Source: Janthinobacterium sp. (lineage in GTDB: Bacteria > Pseudomonadota > Gammaproteobacteria > Burkholderiales > Chitinibacteraceae). From it: DNA of 64,000 bases. Positions 18,553-27,626 of this stretch are shown here, in pieces (position 1 is the first letter of the stretch; each line of letters starts with the position of its first letter). The notes under the pieces were generated by a model that was not told the origin of the DNA, made no database searches, and saw only the letters and a list, made by a program, of their open reading frames with translations. Position numbers and translations under genes: made by a program. The stretch is from NCBI GenBank assembly GCA_025360045.1, contig JANYCY010000057.1:1-64000 (forward strand), in the 5' to 3' direction.

Positions 18553-18632
18553 AACAAGCATTGAATCATCGTAGGACGGGTGCAACCCGCGTATTTTTTT
18601 GCATTGCTCGCGGGTTGCACCCGCCCTACAAA
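18553..18632. repeat. REP-like 80 bp palindromic unit, copy A
   Basis: ACAAGCATTGAATCATCG leads into GTAGGACGGGTGCAACCC, a T-rich loop, and GGGTTGCACCCGCCCTAC. The same lead and hairpin occur at 24722-24802, and the hairpin alone at 28863-28924. It lies between the response regulator and ilvA; the rest of that 330-base gap shows nothing recognisable. Confidence 0.85.
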
Positions 18633-18837
18633 AAATAAAACTTATGATCTTAGCCTAAGCAGATGCAGAGATAAGCCTGCTAGCCCAGCCTACCATTGCA
18701 GGCACAAGCTAACGGAGCTAATCCCCCTTCAGCAAAATAAATCACTCCGATTTGCTACTGCCTGCTTTTGCAAAGCCCCAAGCCCACACTTTCAACGGTA
18801 GAATCATCCATTCCCACTCACCAACCCGTAGCATGCT

Positions 18838-20352
18838 ATGTCGAAAGATTATCTGGAAAGTATTATCAAAGCCCGTGTCTACGATGTGGCTATTGAATCT
18901 CCGCTAGAATTCGCCCCCAATCTATCGCGCCGCATTGGTAATAAAGTACTGTTTAAGCGTGAAGATATGCAGCCCGTGTTCTCGTTCAAAATTCGCGGCG
19001 CGTATAACAAGATGTCTAAGCTTAGCCATGCCGAGCTAGAACGTGGCGTAGTGGCCGCATCCGCTGGCAACCATGCGCAAGGCGTGGCGATGGCCGCCCA
19101 GTATTTAAATTGCCGCGCTACCATTGTGATGCCAACCACCGCCCCACGTATCAAGGTAGACGCCGTTACCCGCCGTGGCGCTGAAGCGGTGTTAGTGGGT
19201 GATTCTTACTCTGATTGCTATCAGCACGCGCTTAATTTATCCGAGCAAACCGGCGCTACGCTGATTCACCCTTTTGATGATCCTGATGTGATTGCCGGGC
19301 AAGGCACGGTGGCGATGGAGATTTTGCGCCAATACCCCGATCATATCGACGCGATTTTTATTCCAGTAGGCGGCGGTGGCCTGTTGGCGGGGATGGCGGC
19401 ATATATCAAACGCCTGCGCCCAGAAATTAAAATCATTGGTGTAGAGCCAACTGACGCCAACGCCATGTACTTAAGCCTGAAACTAGGCGAGCGCATTACC
19501 TTGCCGCAAGTCGGCATCTTTGCCGATGGCGTGGCAGTGAAGCAAGTTGGGGAAGAGACTTTCCGCCTCTGCCGCCAATTTGTAGACGACGTGATTCTGG
19601 TCGATACCGACGCCATGTGCGCGGCGATTAAAGATGTATTCGAAGACAATCGCTCAATTCTAGAGCCTGCCGGTGCACTGGCCATTGCTGGCCTAAAAGC
19701 TTGGGCAGCGCGTGAAGGCAAGCAAGACGCCACGCTGATTGCCGTAGCATCTGGCGCAAATATGAATTTTGACCGCCTGCGCTATATCGCCGAGCAAGCC
19801 GAAATGGGCGAGCAGCGCGAAGCGATTGTGGCCGTGACGATTCCTGAGCAGCCGGGCTCCTTCCGCACTTTCTGTAAGCTCATTGGTGCGCGCAATATCA
19901 CCGAATTTAACTACCGCTATTCCACCGCCAGCGAAGCCCATGTTTTTGTCGGCTTATCGATTCAAAATCGTAGTGAAGTGGTCGATTTAATTAGCGATCT
20001 TGCTAATGCAAAAATTGCGGCTGTCGATCTCACCGATAATGAACTCGCCAAGCTGCATATCCGCCATTTAGTCGGCGGCAAAGCACACAATGTACAAAAT
20101 GAGCGCCTGATGCGTTTCGAGTTTCCAGAACGCCCCGGCGCCCTGCTCAACTTCTTGAATGGCATGAGTGGCGAGTGGAATATCAGCCTCTTTCATTACC
20201 GCAACCACGGTGCAGATTACGGCCGCATTTTGGTTGGCATTCAAGTGCCTGAGCAAGACAACGATGCGTTTAAAGCCTTTGTGGATAAACTGGGCTATAT
20301 GCATTGGGATGAAAGCGATAACCCTGCGTATAACTTGTTCCTGAGCGCATAA
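18838..20352 (+). CDS. ilvA: Threonine ammonia-lyase, biosynthetic
   Basis: The enzyme deaminates threonine to 2-oxobutanoate, the first step of isoleucine synthesis. It has 504 residues (E. coli IlvA 514). The PLP lysine is Lys51 in FSFKIRGAYNK, and the phosphate-binding glycine loop is VGGGGLLAG near residue 185. Two ACT-like regulatory domains follow from about residue 330 (EQPGSFRTFCKLIGARNITEFNYR and ERPGALLNFLNGMSGEWNISLFHYR), which give isoleucine/valine control. The ATG opens at the family start MSKDYLE. The gene is single and ends in a strong terminator. The two ACT-like domains make the biosynthetic rather than the catabolic enzyme very likely. Confidence 0.95.
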   Translation: MSKDYLESIIKARVYDVAIESPLEFAPNLSRRIGNKVLFKREDMQPVFSFKIRGAYNKMSKLSHAELERGVVAASAGNHAQGVAMAAQYLNCRATIVMPTTAPRIKVDAVTRRGAEAVLVGDSYSDCYQHALNLSEQTGATLIHPFDDPDVIAGQGTVAMEILRQYPDHIDAIFIPVGGGGLLAGMAAYIKRLRPEIKIIGVEPTDANAMYLSLKLGERITLPQVGIFADGVAVKQVGEETFRLCRQFVDDVILVDTDAMCAAIKDVFEDNRSILEPAGALAIAGLKAWAAREGKQDATLIAVASGANMNFDRLRYIAEQAEMGEQREAIVAVTIPEQPGSFRTFCKLIGARNITEFNYRYSTASEAHVFVGLSIQNRSEVVDLISDLANAKIAAVDLTDNELAKLHIRHLVGGKAHNVQNERLMRFEFPERPGALLNFLNGMSGEWNISLFHYRNHGADYGRILVGIQVPEQDNDAFKAFVDKLGYMHWDESDNPAYNLFLSA

Positions 20353-20387
20353 GTAAAAAGGCCATCGCAATGATGGCCTTTTTACTT
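20351..20387 (+). terminator. Intrinsic terminator of ilvA
   Basis: AAGTAAAAAGGCCATC and its complement form a 16 bp stem around a short loop, with a run of Ts in the right arm. It starts inside the ilvA stop codon and can work on both strands. Confidence 0.9.
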
Positions 20388-20439
20388 GCTAAGGATACGG
20401 TTCGAAATAAATCCTGAAATGACGTATCAACACAAACAG

Positions 20440-20513
20440 TCATCCCCGAATGTTCTTATCGGGGATCCAGCAGCGCAGCTGGATTCCCGCCAAAGGCACG
20501 CGGGAATGACGAG
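20440..20513. repeat. ATTCCCG / GGGGATCCAGC dispersed repeat
   Basis: The element reads CATCCCCGA...TCGGGGATCCAGC, then GGATTCCCGCC...GCGGGAATGACG, that is, two consecutive small hairpins. Related copies are at 10549-10610, 11611-11690 and 12150-12226. It lies downstream of the udp stop codon. Confidence 0.75.
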
Positions 20514-20550
20514 GGTTTATAGCGGGAAGTTAAGCCAAACCCTCAAACAA

Positions 20551-21312
20551 TTACAGCAGATTACGCGCCGCTTCAATCACGATATCTACGGCAGTATGTT
20601 CAGCCAATTTCATGGCTTCTGCATCTGGAATTTCTTGTTGGGTACGATTCACGATCACACCTGCCACCATCCCTGCACGCCACCCTTGGGTCGCACACAT
20701 GGTTAGCAAAGTGGCGGATTCCATTTCGTAATTCATCACGCCCATCGCCTGCCATTCTTTCATCGAGCCTTGCATGCTGCTCACTACACGGCCGCTGCAT
20801 GTATCGTAACGCTCCTGGCCAGGGTAAAAAGTATCTGATGAAGCAGTCACACCGATATGCAGTGGTTTGCCGGCTTTTTTAGCCGCGTTAACTAGCGCTG
20901 TAGTACAGTCAAAATCGGCCACAGCGGGGAAGCTCATCGGGGCAAAGTGCAAGCTTGCGCCATCCAAACGAACCGAACCGGTAGTCACCAGCACATCGCC
21001 CACATTGATATGCGCTTGAATCGCACCGGTTGTACCCACGCGCAGGAAGGTATTGATCCCCAGCTGAGCCAGCTCTTCTACCGCAATCGAAGTAGATGGG
21101 CCGCCAATACCGGTCGAGCAAATCACAATCGGCTTGCCATCAAGTTCAGCAAGGTAAGTGGTGAATTCACGATGGCTGGCCAGCAACTTGGCATTGCCCA
21201 TTTTTTCAGCAATACGCTGCACACGAGCAGGATCACCCGGAACAATCGCAAGAGTGGCACCGGCTAAATCGCTTTTAGCGAGACCTAAATGGAAAACTTC
21301 AGATTTAGACAT
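20551..21312 (-). CDS. udp: Uridine phosphorylase
   Basis: The enzyme splits uridine with phosphate into uracil and ribose 1-phosphate. At 253 residues it has the same length as E. coli Udp. It shows the phosphate-site GDPARV near residue 26, [23 protein letters not shown] around residue 91-99, and the purine/uridine phosphorylase signature ending [13 protein letters not shown], where Glu and Met contact ribose. AGGA lies 5 bases before the ATG. It is the last gene of the minus-strand nucleoside cluster, separated from cdd by a 122-base palindromic repeat. Its product ribose 1-phosphate can be isomerised by DeoB, encoded two genes upstream. Confidence 0.95.
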   Translation of the reverse strand: MSKSEVFHLGLAKSDLAGATLAIVPGDPARVQRIAEKMGNAKLLASHREFTTYLAELDGKPIVICSTGIGGPSTSIAVEELAQLGINTFLRVGTTGAIQAHINVGDVLVTTGSVRLDGASLHFAPMSFPAVADFDCTTALVNAAKKAGKPLHIGVTASSDTFYPGQERYDTCSGRVVSSMQGSMKEWQAMGVMNYEMESATLLTMCATQGWRAGMVAGVIVNRTQQEIPDAEAMKLAEHTAVDIVIEAARNLL

Positions 21313-21381
21313 GAGAGTCCTACTTAATCAAAAAAACGAAAAACACCTGATTCTAAGAATGCTTCAGCTTAATTTGAGCGT

Positions 21382-21503
21382 GCTAAACCTTGAACCACAG
21401 AGTAAAACGAGGACACAGAGGATCACAGAGAAAACCATCAAAGTATTGATTTTCTCTGTGATCCTCTGTGATCCTCTGTGCTCTCTGTGGTTCAAGATTT
21501 AGC
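21382..21503. repeat. CACAGAG-family palindromic repeat (full copy 2)
   Basis: A 122-base palindrome whose outer arms (GCTAAACCTTGAACCACAG and CTGTGGTTCAAGATTTAGC) equal those at 14108-14227. The inner part differs in the number of GATCCTCTGT words. It lies between cdd and udp and would be transcribed with them. Confidence 0.87.
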
Positions 21504-21563
21504 TCTCTATTCGGTCAAGCTGAAGCATCTTGCTAATCAAGTGAAAATTAGATCCGTTGGAGC

Positions 21564-21992
21564 TTAAAGCGCGGGTGTATCTTTTGGGTCGAGGTAGAAA
21601 GCACCCGGCAGCAGATCGCCTGCGGTGGTGATTTCCATATCTTCTTTCATATTGCCCAAGATCACTGGCAGTGCAGGTGTACCGATTTCTATCATCACCT
21701 GACGGCAAGCACCGCAAGGCGCGATTGGGCCAGGAGTATCACCCACTACGGCAATGGCAGAGAAATCACCCGGCTTATAGCCATTAGCTACCGCGCTAAA
21801 CAGCACCGTGCGCTCTGCACAGTTGCACAGGCCATAAGAAGCGTTTTCTACATTGCAGCCATGAAACACACGGCCATCTTTAGTAATGAGCGCAGCGCCA
21901 ACTAAAAAGCGCGAATACGGCGCATAGGCCGAAGTACGGGCAATACGGGCTTGATCGAGTAATTCTCTTGCATCGAGTTCTTCACGAGTCAT
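21564..21992 (-). CDS. cdd: Cytidine deaminase
   Basis: The enzyme deaminates cytidine and deoxycytidine to uridine and deoxyuridine. This is the short, tetrameric type of about 142 aa. The zinc site is complete: CNVENASYG precedes NCAER (Cys58 and catalytic Glu60), and PCGACRQV carries Cys93 and Cys96. Tyr-Ser in YAPYSRFLVGAA near residue 25 is also typical. Two ATGs lie close together. GGGA is 6 bases before the one at 21992 and adjoins the one at 21998, so I prefer 21992. It begins only about 16 bases after deoB and is surely cotranscribed with it. Confidence 0.94.
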   Translation of the reverse strand: MTREELDARELLDQARIARTSAYAPYSRFLVGAALITKDGRVFHGCNVENASYGLCNCAERTVLFSAVANGYKPGDFSAIAVVGDTPGPIAPCGACRQVMIEIGTPALPVILGNMKEDMEITTAGDLLPGAFYLDPKDTPAL

Positions 21993-22008
21993 GGTCATTC
22001 CCAAAAGT

Positions 22009-23223
22009 TTATTCCAGAAAGGCTTTCCCAACGGGGAAAGAAGAAAGATTGAACCAGTTAGCCAAGCTCTGACCCACATCGGCGAAAGATTCGCGAATAC
22101 CAATGCTGCCAGCCGGAACACATTTGCCGTAGACCAAGACGGGCACATGTTCACGGGTATGTTCAGTGCCTGGCCAAGTTGGATCGCAGCCGTGATCGGC
22201 CGAGATAATCAGAATGTCGTCATCTTTAAGCAGGGCCAGCATTTCTGGCAGGCGCTTATCAAATAACTCCAAGCCACGGGCGTAACCTGCAACATCGCGA
22301 CGATGGCCAAATTTTTCGTCGAAATCCACAAAATTGGTCATCACAATGCTGTTGTCCGGTGCTTCTGCCGTGGCTTTTAGCGTGGCATCCCATAGCGCGG
22401 TTAAGCCGCTGGCTTTAATGCCCTTGGTGATGCCGCAATGCGCGTAAATATCCGCGATTTTGCCGATAGAAACCACGGTACCACCTGCATCGGTCAGCTT
22501 CTCCAATACCGTTTTAGCGGGCGGTGCAACGGCGTAATCATGGCGATTGCCAGTGCGGGCGTAAGTGGCAGGTGTTTCACCATCAAACGGACGGGCAATC
22601 ACGCGGCAAATATTGTATTGCAGCATTTCTTCATGGGCGATCTGGCATAGCTCGTAGAGTTTTTCTAAGCCAAAGCTTTCTTCGTGCGCAGCAATCTGGA
22701 ATACCGAATCGGCCGAGGTATAAAAAATCGGCTTGCCCGTAGCGCGATGCTCATCACCCAGCTTGGCAATGATATCGGTACCCGAAGCATGGCAGTTGCC
22801 CAAATAACCGGGCAGGCCAGCACGTTTTACCAAGGTTTCCAGCAGCTCTGGCGGGAAAGTATCGGTTTTTTGAGTGAAATAGCCCCAGTCAAACAAGACC
22901 GGCACACCGGCTAACTCCCAGTGGCCCGATGGCGTGTCTTTACCGGATGAAATCTCGAATGCTGCGCCATAAGCCGCAATCGGCTTAATAGTGGCAGATA
23001 AGCCAGCTGGCACTTTGCCGCTGGCTAGGCCACAAGCCAGCCCCATTCCCAGCTCTTCAAGATGAGGAATTTTCAGCGGGCCGCTGCGTTCAATATCGGC
23101 CTCGCCATTAAAACAACGCTCTGCAATATGGCCGAGGGTGTTGGAGCCTACATCACCAAACTTATCTGCATCGGGTGCAGCACCTACACCAAGTGAATCC
23201 ATAATCAGGAAGATGGCACGCAT
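22009..23223 (-). CDS. deoB: Phosphopentomutase
   Basis: DeoB interconverts (deoxy)ribose 1-phosphate and 5-phosphate, linking the phosphorylases to DeoC. The 404-residue protein (E. coli 407) has the alkaline phosphatase superfamily metal-binding residues: [12 protein letters not shown] at the N terminus and [24 protein letters not shown] near the C terminus. The cap domain typical of DeoB lies between them. AAGGAG lies 6 bases before the ATG. It sits between deoA and cdd in the nucleoside cluster. Confidence 0.96.
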   Translation of the reverse strand: MRAIFLIMDSLGVGAAPDADKFGDVGSNTLGHIAERCFNGEADIERSGPLKIPHLEELGMGLACGLASGKVPAGLSATIKPIAAYGAAFEISSGKDTPSGHWELAGVPVLFDWGYFTQKTDTFPPELLETLVKRAGLPGYLGNCHASGTDIIAKLGDEHRATGKPIFYTSADSVFQIAAHEESFGLEKLYELCQIAHEEMLQYNICRVIARPFDGETPATYARTGNRHDYAVAPPAKTVLEKLTDAGGTVVSIGKIADIYAHCGITKGIKASGLTALWDATLKATAEAPDNSIVMTNFVDFDEKFGHRRDVAGYARGLELFDKRLPEMLALLKDDDILIISADHGCDPTWPGTEHTREHVPVLVYGKCVPAGSIGIRESFADVGQSLANWFNLSSFPVGKAFLE

Positions 23224-23236
23224 GGCTGACTCCTTA

Positions 23237-23353
23237 GGACGGGTGTACCCGCCAAAATATTCATTAATAAACGTAACGATTCAGGTATGCGAACAAAACC
23301 CAAATCTTGAACCACGGAGAAGACCAAGAACAATGTTGCCTTGTGTTAATCGT
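23237..23353. repeat. Repeat remnants between deoA and deoB
   Basis: GGACGGGTGTACCCGCC (23237-23253) is a shortened form of the REP-like hairpin. AAACCCAAATCTTGAACC plus CACGGAGAAGACCAAG (from about 23289) is a left arm of the CACAGAG family, ending near a CGTGGAGACC word. Confidence 0.6.
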
Positions 23354-23380
23354 GGAGACCTGCCTTAAACATCCGATTAC

Positions 23381-24691
23381 TTATGAATAAATAATCGGAT
23401 TGCTGGCAACGGCAACTAAGCCGTATGTAAACGCAGCCTGTATTTCTTGTACTGCCAGCTCGGCCGCCTGTGCGGTTTGTGCATGCACAATCGCCAATGG
23501 CTCGCCCGCTCTGACTTCCTGGCCTAAGCCAATAATTTGTGTCATCCCTACCGCGTAATCCAGCGCATCACCCGGCTTACGACGGCCTCCGCCCAAGCTG
23601 ACGACTGCCATCCCTAGCGCACGAGTATCAATACCCACAATAAAACCATTTTGCGCCGCTGGCACCGCAATTTGTAGCGCGGCCTGTGGCAGATATTCAT
23701 CTGGCTTTTCAACAAAATCAATCGGCCCGCCAAGGCTGGCGATCATACGGCCAAATATTTCTGCGGCACGGCCGCTATCTAAGGCCACCATAAGCTTGCT
23801 TTCTGCCTCAGCCACATTCGCCGCCAATTTACCCAGCACCAGCATTTCGCTACACAGCGCCATGGTCACCTGATGCAAACGCGCTGGGCGATGTTTGCCG
23901 CTTAGATAATCCAGCGCACAACGCACTTCGATGGCATTGCCCGCACATGGAGCCAGTGGCTCATTCATATCGGTGAGCAGCGCAGCTGTGGGCAGGCCTG
24001 CGCCATTGCCGACTTCTACAATACTAGTCGCCAGCTCACGCGAAGCGGCTAGATTAGGCATAAATGCCCCGCTGCCTACTTTGACATCCATCACCAGCGC
24101 ATCCAGCCCTGCCGATAATTTTTTCGACAAAATCGAGCCGGTAATCATGGCCACCGATTCCACCGTGGCCGTCACATCACGAATCGCATAGAGGCGTTTA
24201 TCGGCTGGGGCTAAATCACCGGTCTGGCCGATAATGGCCACGCCCACTTCACGCACCGTTTTGCGAAATAGCTCGGTGCTTGGCTCGGTGTTGTAGCCGG
24301 GAATCGCGTCAAATTTATCTAGCGTGCCGCCAGTGTGACCCAAGCCTCGGCCAGAAATCATCGGCACAAAGCCACCACAAGCCGCAATCATTGGCCCAAG
24401 CAACAAGGAAACTAGATCACCCACGCCGCCGGTTGAGTGTTTATCCAGCACAGGGCCGGATAAATCCAGGCTGCGCCAGTCTAAAACCTGGCCCGAATCA
24501 CGCATGGCCAAAGTCAGCGCCACACGCTCATCCAGCTCCATACCTTTAAAGTAAACCGCCATCGCAAGGGCAGCGATCTGTCCTTCAGAAATGCTTTGAT
24601 CACTGATCCCGCGCACAAAAAAACGAATCTCATCACCACTTAAAACATCGCCATTGCGCTTTTTACGGATGATTTCCTGGGGCAGAAACAT
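23381..24691 (-). CDS. deoA: Thymidine phosphorylase
   Basis: DeoA splits thymidine with phosphate to thymine and deoxyribose 1-phosphate. The 436-residue protein (E. coli 440) shows [18 protein letters not shown] at the start and the family signature [20 protein letters not shown] near residue 110. It also has [10 protein letters not shown] for phosphate and [16 protein letters not shown] lies 5 bases before the ATG at 24691, and family homology begins there, so the upstream longer frame is rejected. It lies between deoC and deoB, with repeat elements filling both gaps. Confidence 0.96.
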   Translation of the reverse strand: MFLPQEIIRKKRNGDVLSGDEIRFFVRGISDQSISEGQIAALAMAVYFKGMELDERVALTLAMRDSGQVLDWRSLDLSGPVLDKHSTGGVGDLVSLLLGPMIAACGGFVPMISGRGLGHTGGTLDKFDAIPGYNTEPSTELFRKTVREVGVAIIGQTGDLAPADKRLYAIRDVTATVESVAMITGSILSKKLSAGLDALVMDVKVGSGAFMPNLAASRELATSIVEVGNGAGLPTAALLTDMNEPLAPCAGNAIEVRCALDYLSGKHRPARLHQVTMALCSEMLVLGKLAANVAEAESKLMVALDSGRAAEIFGRMIASLGGPIDFVEKPDEYLPQAALQIAVPAAQNGFIVGIDTRALGMAVVSLGGGRRKPGDALDYAVGMTQIIGLGQEVRAGEPLAIVHAQTAQAAELAVQEIQAAFTYGLVAVASNPIIYS

Positions 24692-24721
24692 ATAAACCTC
24701 TTTGAAACAAATCACATGCCA

Positions 24722-24802
24722 TCACAAGCATTGAATCAGCGTAGGGCGGGTGAAACCCGCATTTTTTCAACATCACTCGCGGGTTTCACCCGCCCTACAA
24801 AT
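24722..24802. repeat. REP-like 80 bp palindromic unit, copy B
   Basis: CACAAGCATTGAATCAGCG leads into GTAGGGCGGGTGAAACCC and, after a loop, GGGTTTCACCCGCCCTAC. The element occupies almost the whole deoC-deoA gap. Confidence 0.87.
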
Positions 24803-24811
24803 ACCAGATCA

Positions 24812-25588
24812 TCAATACGCCGATTTAGCCGTTGCGCCTGCATCATGGCCCAAGGTAGTCAGCAAACTGCCCATCAGGCTGGATGCGCCAAAGCGGAAAG
24901 TGGCCGCCTGTGCCCAATCTGGCCCCATGATGCGATCAGCAATGGCTAAGTATTCCAGCGCATCTTGCGCAGTACGCACGCCGCCTGCAGCCTTAAAGCC
25001 AACCGCTTTGCCGCTGTCTTTAATCGCTTGAATCATAATTTCAGCCGCTTCTTGCGTGGCATTGACCGGCACTTTACCGGTAGAGGTCTTAATAAAATGC
25101 GCGCCTGCGGCAATTGAAATTTCGCTGGCTTTGCGAATCAGTGCAGGGGTTTTTAGCTCGCCACTTTCGATAATCACTTTCAGAATTTTGTTGCCCACTG
25201 CAGCGCGGCTTTGTGCCACTACATCAAAGCCAACTTGCTCATCACCCGCCATCAGCGCGCGCCATGGAAACACCACATCCACTTCATCTGCGCCATTGGC
25301 AATGGCGGCGGCTGTTTCAGCAGCAGCCTCAGCCGGTGTTGGCTCGCCTTTAGGGAAATTGGTCACGGTGGCCACCGGAATATTTAAACCGTGAGCCGCC
25401 AGCGCCGCTTTTGCAGTGGGTACAAACTGTGCGTAAACACAAAGCGCAGCAGGATTACCTACTGGGGTTTTAGCCGATGCGGCCAAAGCTTCAATCGAAG
25501 CCACGGTGTCAGAGTCGTTCAGCGCAGTTAAATCCATTAAATGCAAACCACGCAGGGCTGCGGCACAGAGTTGATTTTGGGTCGTCAT
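24812..25588 (-). CDS. deoC: Deoxyribose-phosphate aldolase
   Basis: DeoC cleaves 2-deoxyribose 5-phosphate to acetaldehyde and glyceraldehyde 3-phosphate. The 258-residue protein is of the E. coli type (259 aa). It has [14 protein letters not shown] at the N terminus, the class I aldolase Schiff-base lysine in HFIKTSTGK, and the second catalytic lysine in [17 protein letters not shown] lies 6 bases before the ATG at 25588; the extra 35 upstream codons are in a repeat-bearing leader and are rejected. It is the second gene of the nucleoside cluster. Confidence 0.96.
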   Translation of the reverse strand: MTTQNQLCAAALRGLHLMDLTALNDSDTVASIEALAASAKTPVGNPAALCVYAQFVPTAKAALAAHGLNIPVATVTNFPKGEPTPAEAAAETAAAIANGADEVDVVFPWRALMAGDEQVGFDVVAQSRAAVGNKILKVIIESGELKTPALIRKASEISIAAGAHFIKTSTGKVPVNATQEAAEIMIQAIKDSGKAVGFKAAGGVRTAQDALEYLAIADRIMGPDWAQAATFRFGASSLMGSLLTTLGHDAGATAKSAY

Positions 25589-25646
25589 GATTTTTCCTTT
25601 AACAATTATTTGGGCGGTTCGCCTCAAAGATGAAGCTTGATCTTGA

Positions 25647-25827
25647 TCTGAGCATGTTGGCTTAGCTGGTTTATTAGGCAAAACAGCCAACAACCCAGCT
25701 AAACCAAACTACCCAATTCATATGGGCCAAGCCCTTGCTTCACGAATAAAACATTGTCTGAGCATGTTGGGTTACGCAGATTTGTTGGCAAAAAACAGCC
25801 AACAACCCTGCTAACCCAACCTACCCA
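25647..25827. repeat. Two tandem 70 bp hairpin repeats (TCTGAGCATGTTGG units)
   Basis: Units at 25647-25717 and 25757-25827 both start TCTGAGCATGTTGG, have GGCAAAA(AA)CAGCCAACAACCC in the middle, and end with CTAAMCCAAMCTACCCA. The left TTGGGTTA and right TAACCCAAC segments pair. They lie in the gap between the transporter gene and deoC. Confidence 0.8.
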
Positions 25828-25886
25828 TCAGGCTCTATTGACTTGTATTTCACAAGGGAACAAATCAACAGAGCCTGCTTTAAAAC

Positions 25887-27164
25887 TTAAGCCATGCTGA
25901 TAAACAAACCAGCAATCGTTGCGCTCATTAAATTAGACAGCGTTGCAGCAGCTACCACACGCAAGCCATAACGGCTTACTTCGGAACGACGCTCTGGCGC
26001 TACCGAGCCAAAACCACCGGCCAAAATAGCAATCGACGAGAAATTGGCAAAGCCACACAGCGCAAAAGACAGAATCGCCAGTGTTTTAGCATCCAATACT
26101 TGCAAGCCAGCAGCCGTTACCGATGCCGCGTCTTTAAGGTAAGGAGCTAGGCCAACAAAGGCCACAAACTCGTTCAAGATCATTTTTTGGCCAAGGAAGT
26201 TACCCGCCAGCGCCGCATGTTCCCAAGGCACACCAATTAAGTAAGCCAATGGCGAGAACACATAACCCAGAATCAATTCCAGATTGTATTCAGGATGGCC
26301 AAACAAACCGCCAACACCTGCAACCAAGCCATTGACCAGCGCAATCAAGCCAATAAACGCCAACAACATCGCGCCTACATTCAGTGCAATCTTCAGACCC
26401 ACCGATGCACCTGCCGCACCCGCTTCGATCAGATTAGCCGGGCGCTCGTCGTCAAAAGTCAGGTCTTTAATTTCTACTGTGCTTTCTTCGGTGCTTGGAC
26501 AAATGATTTTGGCAAAGAGCAAACCACCTGGAATCGCCATAAATGAAGCGGCAATCAGGTATTCCATACGCACGCCAAGGCCTGCATAACCCGCCAATAC
26601 CGAGCCAGCAATCGCAGCCATACCACTCGACATCACCGCAAACAGCTCGGGGCCGCTCATGGTTTTCATAAACGGCTTAACCACCGCAGGCATTTCGCTT
26701 TGACCTAAGAAAATAGTCGTTACCGCTGAAAAAGATTCCAGCTTGCTCACGCCCAACAGCTTTTGAAAGATCGTGCCTAAAATGGTCACAATCCAGCGCA
26801 TTACACCGAGGTAGTAAAGCACTGAAATAAATGAAGTCATAAAAATAATCATCGGCAATACACGGAATGCAAATACAAACCCGCCGTTGCCAAAGACCTC
26901 AAACATTTTTTTATCGACTAAACCGCCGAATAAAAAGGAGATACCATGATTGCCGTATTCCAATACATGATTCACGGCATTAGCCACATTGAGTAAAATA
27001 TCTTTACCAAGCGGGATAAACAGTACAATTGCACCAATTGAAATCTGTGTTAATAATGCGGCGATAATAACGCGGGGTTTAATTTCTTTTCTATTCATTG
27101 AAAGCGCAAAAGCAATCAATAATAAAACCGCGATACCGATTAGGCTGCGTCCAACTTCTAACAT
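25887..27164 (-). CDS. nupC: Concentrative nucleoside transporter (NupC family)
   Basis: This is an inner-membrane nucleoside importer of the CNT family, driven by protons or sodium. The 425-residue protein has about ten hydrophobic segments. The CNT signature region is LGQSEMPAVVKPFMKTMSGPELFAVMSSGMAAIAG in pieces, and the C terminus carries ALCGFANFSSIAILAGGFGSVAP. Both are substrate-binding hairpins in this family. AGGAG lies 6 bases before the ATG at 27164. As first gene of a minus-strand series followed by deoC, deoA, deoB, cdd and udp, it supplies their substrates. No clear DeoR, CytR or CRP site was found upstream. The gene symbol is by family, not by proven orthology. Confidence 0.9.
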   Translation of the reverse strand: MLEVGRSLIGIAVLLLIAFALSMNRKEIKPRVIIAALLTQISIGAIVLFIPLGKDILLNVANAVNHVLEYGNHGISFLFGGLVDKKMFEVFGNGGFVFAFRVLPMIIFMTSFISVLYYLGVMRWIVTILGTIFQKLLGVSKLESFSAVTTIFLGQSEMPAVVKPFMKTMSGPELFAVMSSGMAAIAGSVLAGYAGLGVRMEYLIAASFMAIPGGLLFAKIICPSTEESTVEIKDLTFDDERPANLIEAGAAGASVGLKIALNVGAMLLAFIGLIALVNGLVAGVGGLFGHPEYNLELILGYVFSPLAYLIGVPWEHAALAGNFLGQKMILNEFVAFVGLAPYLKDAASVTAAGLQVLDAKTLAILSFALCGFANFSSIAILAGGFGSVAPERRSEVSRYGLRVVAAATLSNLMSATIAGLFISMA

Positions 27165-27500
27165 CTTCGTCTCCTGAAATTTCACATACCGCTTTATTTA
27201 GCGTGCGCTGCGGCTTGTTTTTTACGGGTTTTCACTCAGCCTGCAATATAGGCTTGGCAATATTTGAAGAAATAAGGTGTTTTACTTATACGCCAAACAC
27301 TAAAAACAAGAATGAATGTTTAGCAAATCTAGCTTTGTAAGCTAAATAGCCATTTTTCAAAAAAAGCGGCAAATATTAATATATTTCACACAAAATTACT
27401 CAATTTACCTGCCAATCGGCAGTCAACCAGCCTATTTCCGTTTCACATTTGCACACCATGTAAGAAACATGCATTTACTGTTTTATTTGAGAGAAATCAA

Positions 27501-27533
27501 AAAAGGCGCATACCCAGAGGGTTGCGCCTTTTT
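27501..27533 (-). terminator. Intrinsic terminator downstream of the inositol phosphatase gene
   Basis: AAAAGGCGCA pairs with TGCGCCTTTT around a 12-base loop, with a T run on either strand. On the minus strand it ends the gene stopping at 27627 before the nucleoside cluster begins. Confidence 0.85.
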
Positions 27534-27626
27534 CCACATATGCCTATTTAATTTTCATATGTAATTAAATAGATTAGCCATTTAAAATATGAAGATGATC
27601 TAAATCCACCTCATAGTTAAATTAGC

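Noticed and set aside
27165-27480. DeoR or CytR operator upstream of the nucleoside cluster
   Set aside because: No TGTTAGAA-type inverted repeat or GTTGCAT-type words were found; only AT-rich sequence.
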